From Rhipicephalus microplus (Eukaryota; Arthropoda; Arachnida; Ixodida; Ixodidae), in contig NW_027464791.1 of assembly GCF_043290135.1 (NCBI RefSeq), forward strand, positions 62,001 to 126,000: a stretch of DNA of 64,000 nt, given 5' to 3'. This document shows, one piece after another, positions 1 through 10,594 of this stretch (its first letter is position 1; each line of letters begins with the position of its first letter). A model generated the notes under the pieces. It worked only from the letters and a program-made list of their open reading frames with translations, was not told the origin of the DNA and made no database searches. The position numbers and the translations under genes are program-made.

Positions 1-376
1 TTGAATTCATTAGCTAATATAGGTAATAATTTAGAGGTGTTCGATTTCTAAACAAACAAAAATCTTGAAAAGGTTAATCTTATAAACACACACACAAAGA
101 AAAAATATCTATACATAAAACAACTGAATTTATCTATGTTTAGCATTCCATTCCTTTAGATTCTCGTAAGAAATATGTAACAGCGGTAAAAACGCTCCTG
201 TGGCTGAAACCAACTGCGATTGTGCGAAATGAAAAAATCACGGGAAGTGTAAAGTCTAAGTCCAACTTTCGTGGGGGTTCTTCTAGTAGTTTTTCGTCTG
301 ACTTATGAATTTTTGGCATGACAAAAATAAGTGCTCCAAAGATTCGCTCTCATTACAGTGAAGACACAAAGGCGAC
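1..376. other. AT-rich flank, nothing recognised
   Basis: This sequence lies left of the BEL/Pao 5' LTR. I see no coding frame with recognisable content, no RNA gene and no repeat copy that occurs elsewhere in the window. It is probably the original insertion-site DNA. Confidence 0.5.
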
Positions 377-520
377 TGTGCCAGACGGGACCTGTGAAGT
401 ACGATGCGGTGCAGTGCGCGTGTGATGTGTGCTGGGTCAGAGCCGCTAGAAGAGATTAAGGAAGTGACATTACATCAATAAATCCTTACCGAACGCACTT
501 CAGTGTCTCTGTCCTCTACA
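377..520 (+). repeat. 5' LTR of the BEL/Pao element
   Basis: The LTR begins TGTG and ends CTCTACA. It aligns with 3860-4001 through shared blocks such as GGGTCAGAGCCGCT and CATCAATAAATC, and contains an AATAAA polyadenylation signal at ~476-481. The two LTRs differ by many substitutions and small indels, so the insertion is old. The 5' boundary is my best alignment and could be off by tens of bases. Confidence 0.7.
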
Positions 521-525
521 TAGTT

Positions 526-543
526 TGGCGACGTGAAACCCGG
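526..543 (+). other. Probable primer-binding site
   Basis: Five bases after the LTR ends, the sequence TGGCGACGTGAAACC begins with the TGG expected of a site complementary to a tRNA 3' CCA end. The priming tRNA was not identified. Confidence 0.5.
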
Positions 544-1790
544 GAGAAGACTGACATCCTGCACCGCAGATGGACCACCGCGATGCAGCAGAGGAATAGT
601 TCGAGTCACCGCTACAAGGATCCTCACGTCCGCTACCGAAGCTCTACAAACGGTGAATCCTTCTCCGGCCGATCTGCAAGTCACCTTGAATGACCTCCAA
701 GGCAAAGACACGACACTTGCAGATTTCAACGAAAAGATTGCTGACCTCATAATCGACGACGCCGAGTATGACGAGGAATTGACGGCAGCTCTCGAATATC
801 GTGACAAGATACAAAACATTATGAGCCGTGTGCGCTACCACCTTAACTCAATTTCAAGACCCACAGACAGCAATGCACCTGTCGTCACTACCGCAGCCAG
901 CCCCGAGGAGTCCCCGCTCAAGGAAGTTCCCTATTGCCGCTGCGAGTTGCCCTACTGAAGTTACAGGTACCCGTTTTTCTCTGGGGAATTTCACGAGTGG
1001 CAGGGCTTTTGAGGCCACGGTCCACAACAATCACAAGCTTTTGAACATTGGGAAGTTCGCTTATTTGAGGTCGTGTGAAACAGGATCAGGAAAAAAATGC
1101 GATCGAAGGTGTTCGACTGGAGCAAGCGAACTACGGGGTAGCTGTCAAGGACCTCCAAGAGGTTTGGCCGTCGTACAGCCCACGTAGACGAGCGCATCGA
1201 CAGCTTGCTTGCCATCGCGACTGTGGACAGTTGATGCAACACATCAAAGCTGCGCGAACTATACTTAGAAATACGCTTTTGCACTGGCTGCCTGGATAGC
1301 CTTGGAGTTCAAGTGGCGGAGTACGTGGTCACAGTTGAGTGTGTTCTCTTGCGATCGCTACCTGAAGACATCGCTGTTCTGTACTTTCGAAGTATGAAAG
1401 ATGTTGAGGTGAACTATGGGGCTACTTCATGGTCAAGTCAATAAAAGGTGCGCGACGTGATGCAGTTTCTTCGGACTCCAATCGAGAGCAGAGAAGAGAG
1501 CTCTCGTTCGAGGTGCCCACGAAAACCCAGCCCTATGGGACACCAGAGAAGTGATCTTCACATTGAGTCGCCGGTACCATCAGCATTAGCGCTGGCCACA
1601 GGATCTCAACGAACGGGCACGCCTGCTGCGTACAATGCGCCCACAGTGAACACGCCGTGAAGAAATATCAGACTACCATGACAGCCGACGAGAATCGGAT
1701 GTGGCTAATCGAGAAAAACTGCTGCTTCAAGTGTAACAGAAAAAGACACGTCGCACGACAGTGCTGCAACACAGCGTAGCTTAAGGGCAA
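533..1790 (+). pseudogene. BEL/Pao Gag relic with zinc knuckle
   Basis: An open stretch at 533-958 encodes a helical, acidic segment (…TLADFNEKIADLI…YDEELTAALEYRDKI…) of the kind found N-terminally in Pao/BEL Gag proteins. It runs into the conserved FSGEFHEWQGF-type motif in another frame (~960-1010) and then HNNHKLLNIGKFAYLRS (~1023-1075) after a further frame change. A later segment (~1280-1500) reads like the Gag motif LDSLGVQVAEYV…LLRSLPEDI…FLRTPIESRE. The CCHC knuckle at 1723-1764 fits C-X2-C-X4-H-X4-C exactly (CFKCNRKRHVARQC). Several stops and at least two frameshifts make this non-functional. In an intact element the product would be the structural protein of the virus-like particle. 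Confidence 0.75.
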
Positions 1791-1887
1791 GCACTGCGCG
1801 AAGCATCATCTCAGCATTCTTTGCAAGATATGGATACCAGCAAACCGCACGGATGCCGACAACAACGACCAAACGAAAACAGACAGC

Positions 1888-2780
1888 GTGCCAGTGATCA
1901 ACACAGCTGCCTCATACAGTATTACGTCTCCATCACTAGCGGCTCTCATGCAAATGGCTACAGTATGGGCATCGGGAAGGCACAATATTGTGCTAGCTCG
2001 TATATTGCTTGACACTGGCAGCCAAAGGACACATACGACGCGACGTGTTCACGAGACTCGGTCTACCTTCCATCGGCACAGAAGACCTGTCTCTGCTAAT
2101 GTTTGGCAGTTCCAAACGTTCCCGTACCTACCAATACCGAACCATGCAACTCAAGCTTTGATTAATATGTGGGGTTTAACGTCCCAAAACCACCATATGA
2201 TTATGAGAGACGCCGTACTGGAGGGCTCCGGAAATTTTGAACACCTGGCGTTCTTTAACGCCCCCAAATCTGAGCACACGGTGTTACATCATTTCCGCCT
2301 CCATCGTAAATGCAGCCGCCACAGCCAAGATTCGATCCCGCAACGTGAGGGTCAGCAGCCAAGTAAGGAGGAGGAGGAGGAATAAATGAGGAAGGACAGG
2401 GAGATTAGCCAGTTCTCAGACCGGCTGAGCAGCCAAGTAACTTAGCCTCAGACCACCGTGGCGTGGCCGTGCAACTCAAGCTGCAGGGTCGTTTCGATGC
2501 ATGCAAAATCAGGGTGGATGCTGTGGAAGTGCCAGAATTCTGCACCGTGAACACGCCAACTCTCGGGCAAAGTCCGCTGGTGCAGTTGCGCGACCACAAG
2601 ATGCTTGCAGCCGATGAACAGCGGCCAGAAGTCAACCAACCCAAATAATCAGTGTCATCATCGGATCGGACAACTATTGGCGTACAGTGACTGGGAAAAT
2701 CGAACGCCTGAGTAAAGACCTATGCACCGTTGAAATGATCTTTGGTTGTGTGTTTCAAGGCATCTACCAAGTAGGCACCG
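1888..2780 (+). pseudogene. BEL/Pao protease region relic, split by a SINE
   Basis: ARILLDTGSQRT (~1993-2030) carries the retropepsin-like DTG active-site triad typical of BEL/Pao proteases. The frame is interrupted at 2158-2469 by a Ruka SINE. Beyond it, 2463-2760 reads VPEFCTVNTPTLGQSPL…QRPEVNQP and, in another frame, an IIGSDNYW…VTGKIERLSKDL-type string, the segment that normally follows the protease in tick BEL/Pao polyproteins. Frame changes and stops are present. Function is lost. Confidence 0.7.
2158..2469 (-). mobile_element. Ruka-type SINE, with an internal GGA-rich insert
   Basis: The body and tRNA-derived head match the other copies. The copy is flanked by the target-site duplication TGCAACTCAAGCT (2145-2157 and 2470-2482). 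Unlike the ~236 bp copies, it carries about 75 extra bases at ~2362-2435, starting with a GGA run. The bordering word AGCAGCCAAGTAA occurs on both sides of the insert. The pol III promoter side lies at the right, so transcription would be leftward. It interrupts the BEL/Pao protease relic, so it is younger than that element. Confidence 0.85.
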
Positions 2781-3099
2781 CTAACGGCTCGCATCACAAG
2801 AACAGCACATCGGCTTTATTACTTGCGTGTGAGTGCCATAGCCAAGCCATATGATGCATGGCTGACCCGACAGAGACGTGGCGACTCGATGCGATAGGTA
2901 TCACCAACCCTCCCGAAACTGACGCACAAAGCACTGTGGTGTAGCGGTCCTTCGGGGTCGCAGAATCATTCTCAATGACCTTCGAAGATTTCGTCCATTC
3001 ACTCAACAGATGCTATTAAAGGGCGACCATGGAAGTGACATCAACCTTCCCTACCACCATGGTGATATACTGTGCCCCTTTGAGCCTATACGCCCCACT

Positions 3100-3835
3100 T
3101 GGATCATGAGACTACCGTAACGCCTCGTCGGAGGTTTGAAGTTCGTCGAACACACGACATTCGCAAGCGAATTTATATCCTTGGAAAAAGTACCACGAGA
3201 TTCGAAGTCATCCAGATTATTGGCTTCAGATCGATTTCTCGACCGTAATGTACTACTTCGTGTAAGAGGCAGACTTCAGCACTTTGATGACACCGATGAC
3301 AAACGGCATGTGGTCTTGCTTCATGCTGATCACCGGTTCACCCAGTTCTTCCTTGACGCAATGCACGAACACCTGCTGTATGGTGCAATTAAGCTCAGCA
3401 AGCTGAAGCGTCAGTTAAAGGTCGTCCTCTCATGTTCTCAGAGGTCATATCGATAGACGCTCTGACAATTTCTTACTTGATAGTCAACAGTAACCCCACA
3501 AAACGTAAATATCTTCCTACCTTTGTCGATGCTTCCGACCTTCGAAAACGAGCGCGTCATCAGGCATATTAACTGCTGAACCTGTGGAAGCGGCGAAAGA
3601 AGGAATAGCTTTAGTTTGTGCGTGCTCGCTAACAAAAGTCCTACGCCGTGTCATAGCGCAAAACCTGGAGACCTTGTCTTGGTGGATTGAAATGCACTGC
3701 CTCCCACGTGGAAGATAGGTCGTGTCATTAAGGCATTCCCGAGTAAAGACGGTACCGCGCGTTTCTTCCTGATACGACTGTCGGACAGTCAGCAAGCCTG
3801 ATGTACTGTACAGTGACTTTACCTCTTGGTGGCGC
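3100..3835 (+). pseudogene. BEL/Pao integrase relic
   Basis: An open stretch at 3136-3456 reads FLDRNVLLRVRGRLQHFDD…HVVLLHADHRFTQ…AMHEHLLYGA. This is the N-terminal integrase zinc-binding (H2C2) region in BEL/Pao form, with the expected histidines visible. The catalytic core is absent. From ~3515 the C-terminal tail resumes with DLRKRARHQAY and then degenerate sequence up to the 3' LTR. Stops and frame shifts occur throughout. Confidence 0.75.
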
Positions 3836-3859
3836 TCTCAAGCAATGCGGCCGTGGGAG

Positions 3860-4001
3860 TGTGATAAAAGCTGAATAGGATGCGGCAGCGCAGTGTGCAT
3901 GCTCGCGTGCGGGGTCAGAGCCGCTTAAATAGAAGAATGAAGAAGTGGCGCTCCATCAATAAATCGTTAACGAGCGCACGCCAGTCTCTCTGTGCTCTAC
4001 A
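3860..4001 (+). repeat. 3' LTR of the BEL/Pao element
   Basis: This is the partner of 377-520. It begins TGTGATAAAAGC after the purine-rich stretch GTGGGAG, a plausible polypurine tract. It shares GGGGTCAGAGCCGCTTAAAT-type sequence and the AATAAA-containing CATCAATAAATCG block, and ends TGCTCTACA. Confidence 0.7.
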
Positions 4002-5340
4002 ATCAAAATAGAAGGACTGATAGTCTGCGTTCATCGCGTATTATTCTCTTCTGGTGTCCCGCCTCTAGCTCCATCGAAGTTTTCGTAAGCACGGAAAGAT
4101 GGCATCATCGCTCAAGGCGCCCACGCGACAAACGAACATCCCCACGCAGAAATGCAGTGATGTTGCATGAAGTGCATATGCGTATCGATAGCTGTCAGCA
4201 TAGCAGCTTTAGAATAAAAATACCCCCCCCCCCCTCAGTGCGCACATGCATACAAAGTCAGAAAGTACAGACTTCTACGGTAGCCGGTGATTGTCTGCGT
4301 GCATCGTAGGGAACTCAATCCTTCTCTATCTACTGCGAACACATTCGCGAACACACGTACCGGCCTTTCAGACCCAGCACACCCCACGGACGTCTCGAAA
4401 TGATGAATGGCGGGAAAACACCCTGAATAATTTATCCCTAAGGCCCCCTCCACTCCTCATCATAAAGCAGTACTCCGAGTCGACTGTGCTACCGACTACG
4501 TACACGCCTTTCTCGCGGTTCACGCCGAAATATGCGACAAAAAGGGGGTGCAGCCTATCGTGCCACAGCTACCAATAAGACCTGCAATGCGGCTTACGAG
4601 GTGGCTCGACCTCTGTTTTGGCTGCGGCTTCATTTGACACGTGCGTACGCGGCAGCCGGCAACCTTTTTGTGGGCAGGTATTCAATAACTAACACAGCGG
4701 GAAAGCAATGAACCGCGCCCAGTTGATTCATCTATTTTCTTCGCCTACTGGAGAGATAAATTCACTCGCTGTATGCGCCACCACTTCGCACGTTTCACGG
4801 CCTATACGATTCGAACTCGCACCCAGAGTTGTCATATGAGAGCGTGCACGCTTCTTACTTACTTTTTTTTGCATTTTTCTCGCCCCCTTTGGGGCAGGTT
4901 GCCGACAAGTAATTTGCATGTTCTTTCCCGCAACTACAGCATGCGAACGGAAGCTGCTAAGGAACGGCTGTACCCGGGTACGTGAATGATGACGTTACTG
5001 AGACGTCGAGAGGTTATCCTTAACGTATTGGATCTTCAGAAGAGTGCCCTTTTCTGCGACCATTTGTCTTCTCACCAGTAGTGATGATGAGATTCTGTAA
5101 TTAATCTAGTAACTCGTGTTCCTTTGTGCTTTGGCCCTTCCGAAATAAAGGGGGGGGGGGGCAGGATTGGGTCGTACGTGATTGGACGGCTTAAGGTGGT
5201 CATGAGACATCCACTCAATAATTGGTGGTTTTTCAGTGAGAAACTAGGAGCAGATGGTCTAGTAAGCCTAGACATCTATGAAAATAAAAACAAGTTTGAA
5301 CCAGCCGTGTAAAGCTAAAGAAACAGGGAAGTTGATTGCT
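4002..5340. other. Unclassified sequence
   Basis: No recognisable gene. It contains a C homopolymer near 4222, a G homopolymer near 5151-5161 and a CT/T-rich run that belongs to the tail of the next SINE. Short open frames carry no recognisable domain. Confidence 0.4.
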
Positions 5341-5355
5341 CTTATCTTAGGACCA

Positions 5356-5643
5356 TTTTTTATTCTTTTTTTTCTTTCCTTTTTCTTTCTTTTTTCCTTT
5401 ATTTATTGATTGATTTGTGGGGTTTAACGTCCCAAAACCACCATATGATTTTGAGAGACGCCGTAGTGGAGGGCTCCGGAAATTTAGACCACCTGGGGTT
5501 CTTTAACGTGCATTCAAATCTGAGCACACGGGCCTACAACATTTCCGCCTCCATCGGAAATGCAGCCGCCGCAGCCGGGATTCGAACCCGCGACCTGCGG
5601 GTCAGCAGCCGAGTACCTTAGCCACTAGACCACCGTGGCGGGG
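5356..5643 (-). mobile_element. Full-length Ruka-type SINE with long A-rich tail
   Basis: This is a near-consensus copy. Read on the minus strand it has a tRNA-like head with box A TGGTCTAGTGG and box B GGTTCGAATCC, the family body, and a tail of TCAA units followed by ~50 bp of A-rich sequence (T-rich on the plus strand, 5356-5402). The 15 bp duplication CTTATCTTAGGACCA flanks it exactly (5341-5355 and 5644-5658). The head and tail organisation and the duplication fit LINE-mediated retrotransposition. Confidence 0.93.
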
Positions 5644-5934
5644 CTTATCTTAGGACCACAAGTCTTTCCTTGGGGTAGACAAAGTAGAGCTGAACCTGGT
5701 GGAATCACAGCCTGTCGCAGATCATGCAAGATGTGGAACACTCCGGCGCCAGAACTAACGTACAATGCTGGCTGTCGCACCCCTGGTGGAAACACGGGCC
5801 TTTGGTCACTCGTAATCGGCTCGTGCGGCAGCTGCGCTGACTGTCTCCGTCAGAGCGGCTGATAAGCAGCGGCGTGTGATAAGTGAAGGCACGACGGGTT
5901 TTTTGCCGACGCCCGAGGTTTTACCACGATGTTT

Positions 5935-6171
5935 GATTGATTTGTGGGGTTTAACGTCCCAAAACCACTATATGATTATGAGAGACGCCGTAGTGGAGGG
6001 CTCCGGAAATTTTGACCACCTGGGGTTCTTTAACGTGCGCCCAAATCTGAGCACACGGGCCTACAACATTTCCGCCTCCATCGGAAATGCAGCCGCCGAA
6101 GCCGGGAATCGAACCCGCGACCTGCGGGTCAGCAGCCGAGTACCTTAGCCACTAGACCACCGCGGCGGGGC
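5935..6171 (-). mobile_element. Full-length Ruka-type SINE
   Basis: This is a complete minus-strand copy with box A and box B near its right end, flanked by the perfect 14 bp duplication TTACCACGATGTTT (5921-5934 and 6172-6185). Unlike the neighbouring copy at 5356 it has essentially no A-rich tail. The pseudo-reading frame across it is a property of the SINE consensus and not a gene. Confidence 0.93.
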
Positions 6172-6227
6172 TTACCACGATGTTTAAAAGCTGCGCTATT
6201 ATAATTATTTGTAAAAATATTAAAGAG

Positions 6228-6267
6228 ACGATAGTCTTTCTTGGGGACCTTCGACGCAAAAATTTTG

Positions 6268-6301
<34 letters not shown>

Positions 6302-7045
6302 GTCTGTCTGTCTGTGTCTGTCTGTGTCTGTCTGTGTCTGTCTGTGTCTGTGTCTGTCTGTCTGTCTGTATATTTGTCTGTATATTTGTCTGTATATTTG
6401 TCTGTATATTCGTCTGTATATTCGTCTGTTTGTCCGCCCTTAACGGTACCCTAAAAGGCACTAGAGGACACCCCAAACTGCCGACCCCATTCGCAGCACC
6501 CACCAATATTGCTCAAGATTCAGCGTTCATACTTGTGCGATTGTCAATTAAAACCAATTATTGCGCATATCTTAGACACCATAAGAACACGTCAATATTC
6601 TGTATGTGTGTCTTTTACTAGAAAAGGCATACGTAAGTAATGCTAAGGACCATAGCGTTCATCACGCTGCGCTGACCATCCAACGCTTCCACGAAAAGAC
6701 AAGCGTTTCAAACGCTTTGCTAGGATGACACGGTGGTGGCACCTACCCGTCGCCTTGCGTTTTACACCTTATCACCTCCGAGACAGGCGCGCAGGAAGCG
6801 CGGACTTAGCTTTGCAAGATAACTGCCAGATAGCGCTCATGTTTCACGAGTGACGTGACTTGATGCGCTCGTTCACCTCCACTGCACGCTCGAGGCACTA
6901 ACGCAGCGACTCCAGAATACCATTCACCAATTTTCTCGCAAAGAACATCGAATAAACGTTCTGTTCACTCTCTTCAGACGCAACACTATCGTCTTTCGAC
7001 GACTTTCACAGTGTAACATGCAGATACGGAGCCAATTTTTTCTCT
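6228..7045 (+). repeat. Dispersed repeat family A, copy 1 (~0.8 kb)
   Basis: This segment aligns along its length with 14525-15205. Shared landmarks in order are ATAGTCTTTCTTGGGGAC, AAAATTTTGGTCTGTCTG, TTTGTCCGCC, TTCAGCGTTCATACTTGTGC, ATCACGCTGCGCT, AACTGCCAGATAGCGCTC, AATAAACGTT and GTTCACTCTCT. This copy is longer because its internal TGTC microsatellite is expanded. No terminal inverted repeat, LTR signature or coding frame was found, so its class is unknown. Confidence 0.8.
6268..6435 (+). repeat. TGTC tetranucleotide plus 12 bp tandem array
   Basis: A (TGTC)n run with occasional TG interruptions passes into about five copies of the 12-mer TGTCTGTATATT/TGTCTGTATATTC. It sits inside dispersed repeat family A. 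The cysteine/valine-rich and threonine-rich open frames across it come from the array. Confidence 0.95.
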
Positions 7046-8509
7046 TCAAAATAACGCCCAAGATTCATCGTCTATAAACCAAATCCGTCGCCATTTTGCT
7101 ATGGCGTGTGCAGCTTCATGTTCCGGACGGAGTGGAGCGTTCGTCTGTTACAAATACTTCGGCCGCTACGACATGGTTGAATTTCAATGCGAAGCTGAGG
7201 AAAACTGAAACGGCTTGATTGCATGCGCAGCTGACCACAGTGCGGCGTAGCTCGTTGGAATGCATCCACTCGCACAGCAAGCAGTTTGTGATGTTCAGGC
7301 TTGTGAGGGCACCAATGTTGCCCGACTCTTAGGTCTTCCACCTACTTACAAGATTATTCAATCCAGTAGGAACCGCTCAACCAAATGCGCTGTAATTTCG
7401 CCAGCTTGTTTGTGAACATTCAATGATTAACGCACGTAACATATATTGCGATAGAAAATTGGGTGCCATGGTTCATTTAGAGATAAGAACGTGACGTGCA
7501 TTCATGACTGTGCGGGTTTTTCAGTTTTATCGCGACAATATCACATGTGAATCTTACCGACTTCACATAAGTGTGTTTCGGTGGCATAAAACATGGTCAG
7601 ATACAGAACGCTGATGCCAGTGCGAAAACCCATGCTGCACCTCGAAGTGGCATTCGTGTGGGATAGCGCAGAAGAAAGTGCTTGTCATCTGAAATAGCCG
7701 CTCCGTCACTAGCGTCAGCCCCAGTCCTATTTGAAGGCAGAACAATAAAGCAATGATTTGATGCCCTTGCAAGTGCTACGTATTTTGCTAAAGGCTTTCA
7801 TCAGCTGGTGGAAACTTTGTTGCCTATATTTTTCACGTCTAGATCGTGTTCAAGATGTTTTCGCTCTCATGTTCTACCTACTTTGCGTGACTAGGTAGTC
7901 AAAAGAGTGCGTCCTCGCTTATTATTCATGACATTTATCCTTCGTTTGCCTTTTTATTTAGTAGATATCTATCAAACTTTCTGTAGAGTGCAAATATATG
8001 ATTTCATTTGTTACAAATCATGTTTCATTGCATCTATTACATCGTTATACCGTTGTATCATGATATCGCATTGAGTTCTTGTGTACATGTATGCCGACAT
8101 TGTCATGTATATTCGAGCAAATGTCTTCACTGTAACGTAGTGATGTTAGTCGTGATACATAGATGTGCCGAAGTGTGTGTGCCCTGTTACTGAAATGGTA
8201 TGAAGCCTTTGTGTTCTGCACATACTGCATATAATTTTTTTCTAAACAGTGCAAATAGCTTCCTAAATCATTACGAATTTGTTCTACACACCAGAACATG
8301 CACCTCATGGTGTGAAATCTCCTCGATGAGCAGCTCGAAAAACAAAGCGAATAGGTTGTCTTAATGCGATGGTAAACACTTTTCTTTAGAGTAAAAAAGA
8401 GACAGCTCGAGCAAGGCCACTAAGTAAATAAAGAACGCTGTGAGTTGCGTTTTCAGTTCTCCCGTACTAATATAGCTCCCACTCTAGTATATATGCATCC
8501 GTGTGTGTT
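7046..8509. other. Unclassified sequence
   Basis: Moderately AT-rich, with no homologous second copy in this window and no recognisable domain in any frame. It may be intergenic or intronic. Confidence 0.4.

Positions 8510-8544
<35 letters not shown>
8510..8544 (+). repeat. GA dinucleotide microsatellite
   Basis: A nearly pure (GA)n run with one AAA interruption. On the minus strand it would be a CT-rich tail of the repeat that follows to the right. Confidence 0.95.
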
Positions 8545-8860
8545 AACTTTTTCAAAGTAGGCCGAAAAGATAGTTCTCATTGGATGGAGCCATTAGTTCA
8601 GGGCCCCATTGGCTCGCGCCATGTCACTTGCTCGCTGGATCAGCCCTCGCTGCTTTTACGGCACTTAGCTGGTCGAGGCAGTCTCCAAGGAGGAATGTGA
8701 GGGTGAAGAAATATGGAGGTAACCCATTGGCTGTGAACCTTCCCAAGTGCAGTGATACACCACGGGCTTCGCTCCACGATAGGGGCCGTATGAGGGATAT
8801 ATAGTGTGAGGTGGAAGAGATGAAGGATGTGAAATATCCCAAATATGAGCAATTATATTC
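8545..8860 (-). repeat. Probable LINE 3'-end type interspersed repeat
   Basis: The sequence after the GA run (…CTCATTGGATGGAGCCATTAG… then CCCCATTGGCTCG) resembles a common tick interspersed repeat that I recall next to GA-rich tails. No other copy lies in this window to confirm it. The orientation assumes the GA/CT tract is the 3' tail, which would place the element on the minus strand. Confidence 0.4.
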
Positions 8861-9309
8861 ATTTTACTGTTTCCTTTTCTTGCGGGCGCATTCAAGTATA
8901 CAGAGATACGTCAGCACTTTTGGGATCATCTGTGAAATCTGTAATCTGCTTCGTTTGTTTGTGCACAAGTTGCATGTACAGTAGAACTTCCGTTTGTACG
9001 AGCTCCGAACAGATGGAAACGCAAGGTAAAGAAACCTTGCTCACCAGGCGGTATACACAATCCTTCGTGGAGAAGAACGAGCATATTGAAGTTTCTAGGC
9101 GGCCGCCTAAAAACCATGTGGCTCAAAACTAAAGAGTCAAGTTTCAAATGAGCCGGCCAAAGGTGGTGGGACACCTGATTGGCGCACGCTTTGAGTATTT
9201 TAGGTGATATGTCGGCATCTGTGAAAACAAATTTATTGAACAATTATGGACACTCTCGGTTGAATTTTCCGCCAGAATTCAGCGTATATTTATGTAAACA
9301 TGTCTCTAT
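8861..9309. other. Unclassified sequence
   Basis: No gene, RNA or repeat copy recognised. Confidence 0.4.
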
Positions 9310-9664
9310 ATATAAAAACGCAAGACAAAAAAGCACAGCATATCCACGGAGTAAATGATGGCAGGTGGGGCGAAACGTTCATGCGTCTGTGTATGTCCGT
9401 GCATCCGCCTGTGTGTCCATGCTTCCGTCCGTGCTTCCGTCCGTGCCTTCGTCCATCTGTCGGTCCATCCGTATTTGTGTCTATCTGTTTGCCTGTCTGT
9501 CTGATACTGCTGGTTACGCCTGACGCAACACAAGGCTATAATAAGAGGAACTTCGCCTTTAAAATAATCTGCAGAAAGAGTCCCGCTTGCGGAATCGAAC
9601 GTCCGACCTCTTGCTTGTGAGTGCGTGAAGTTAGCCGCTGAGCCACGAAGGAGCACCTCCTTCA
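9310..9664 (-). mobile_element. Composite tRNA-headed element with minisatellite core (family B, copy 1)
   Basis: Read on the minus strand, the right end has a tRNA-like head with TGGCTCAGCGG (good box A) and CGTTCGATTCC (box B, about 10 of 11 consensus positions). A short body follows (GGCGAAGTTCCTCTTATTAT), then a 4-8 bp GTCC/GTCT-type minisatellite, then the conserved block GGGGCGAA…CATC ATTTACTCCGTGGATATGC. The last block recurs at 19975-20422 and 32862-32975. It is probably a non-autonomous SINE-like element. No clear target-site duplication was found. Confidence 0.6.
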
Positions 9665-9933
9665 CCGGTGAAACAGCAAGTTATTCACATCTACCATTTA
9701 CCGCTTACAGTGGCAATATCGAGGGAAGCATCGTGTTTTAAGCATTACCAGCGAGACGCCGCAATCGGCGCGCGTTGTCAAATCGTCACGACGCGGCGAC
9801 GCGCGCTGATGCGTTGCTCTGAGCGTACATTGCCCCGCGGTGGGGGAGGGGTTAGACGCTCACGCGTGCCAGCGCTTATCTCGCGGTGGGGACAATCGCC
9901 TTAGGCTTTCACCTCAACGATTCTGTTGTAGTT

Positions 9934-10169
9934 GATTGATATGTGGGGTTTAACGTCCCAAAACCACCATATGATTATGAGAGACGCTGTAGTGGAGGGC
10001 TACAGAAATTTCGACCACCTGGGGTTCTTTAACGTGCACCCAAATCTGAGCACACGGGCCTACAACATTTCCGCCTCCATCGGAAATGCAGCCGCCGCAG
10101 CCGGGATTCGAACCCGCGTCCTGCGGGTCAGTAGCCGAGTACCTTAGCCACTAGACCACCGCGGCGGGG
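9934..10169 (-). mobile_element. Full-length Ruka-type SINE
   Basis: A 236 bp near-consensus copy flanked by the perfect 16 bp duplication CGATTCTGTTGTAGTT (9918-9933 and 10170-10185). Pol III box B (reverse complement of GGATTCGAACC, 10104-10114) and box A (reverse complement of CCACTAGACCA, 10148-10158) are intact. It makes a good reference copy for the family in this window. Confidence 0.95.
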
Positions 10170-10185
10170 CGATTCTGTTGTAGTT

Positions 10186-10594
10186 ACCGGGCGCATAAAG
10201 GTCACTGCATTCGCCACACAGTTTCCGTTTGCGAAAAGAGCACGCTTTTCAGACCGAGCGAAGTAACAAATGAGACACTTGTTCACGTTCATCTGTACCT
10301 GTGAGTACGTTTCGTGCGTCATATGTGCGTGTGAAACGCGAGGCCATTCTTCTTCACCTACCATTCTTCACGTGACATTCGAATTTGTTGATATACCATT
10401 CATTTCTTCGCCTTTGTGGCAAAGATGTTACTGTTTAATTATCAGGGATAGGGATCTGCGATAGAGTCGCAGTGCCATTAGTTAAACCCTACCTCCACCC
10501 ACCTGTTCGTACGTGCCTACTAACTGTTTTCACCGGGTGCAGTTGTACACCCCTAAACTCCCTTCTTACCAGTCAATAAACTTGCCTCTGTGTC
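10186..10594. other. Unclassified sequence
   Basis: No recognisable gene or second copy of any part in this window. Confidence 0.4.

Larger units (their letters stand above)
377..4001 (+). mobile_element. Degraded BEL/Pao-type LTR retrotransposon
   Basis: Two similar ~143 bp terminal repeats enclose, in the order expected of this superfamily, Gag relics (from ~533), a CCHC zinc knuckle (1723-1764), an aspartic protease motif with D-T-G at 2011-2019, a downstream protease-associated segment (~2450-2770) and an integrase H2C2/C-terminal segment (~3100-3835). The region that should carry reverse transcriptase and RNase H is missing: only ~350 bp separate the protease part from the integrase part, so a deletion of well over 1 kb is inferred. 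Many stops and frame changes make it inactive, and a Ruka SINE landed in it later. I could not identify a target-site duplication outside the LTRs. The BEL/Pao assignment rests on the Gag and integrase wording as I recognise it; a profile search would settle it. Confidence 0.8.

Noticed and set aside
5406..5621. Recurring ~70-codon frames reading …HHMIMRDAVVEGSGNFDHLG… at several loci
   Set aside because: They are the translation of the Ruka SINE consensus in one frame. The family is tRNA-derived and non-coding.
10100..10169. tRNA-like segments with box A and box B next to several loci
   Set aside because: They are the heads of SINE copies bounded by target-site duplications, without a full cloverleaf. 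They are not functional tRNA genes.
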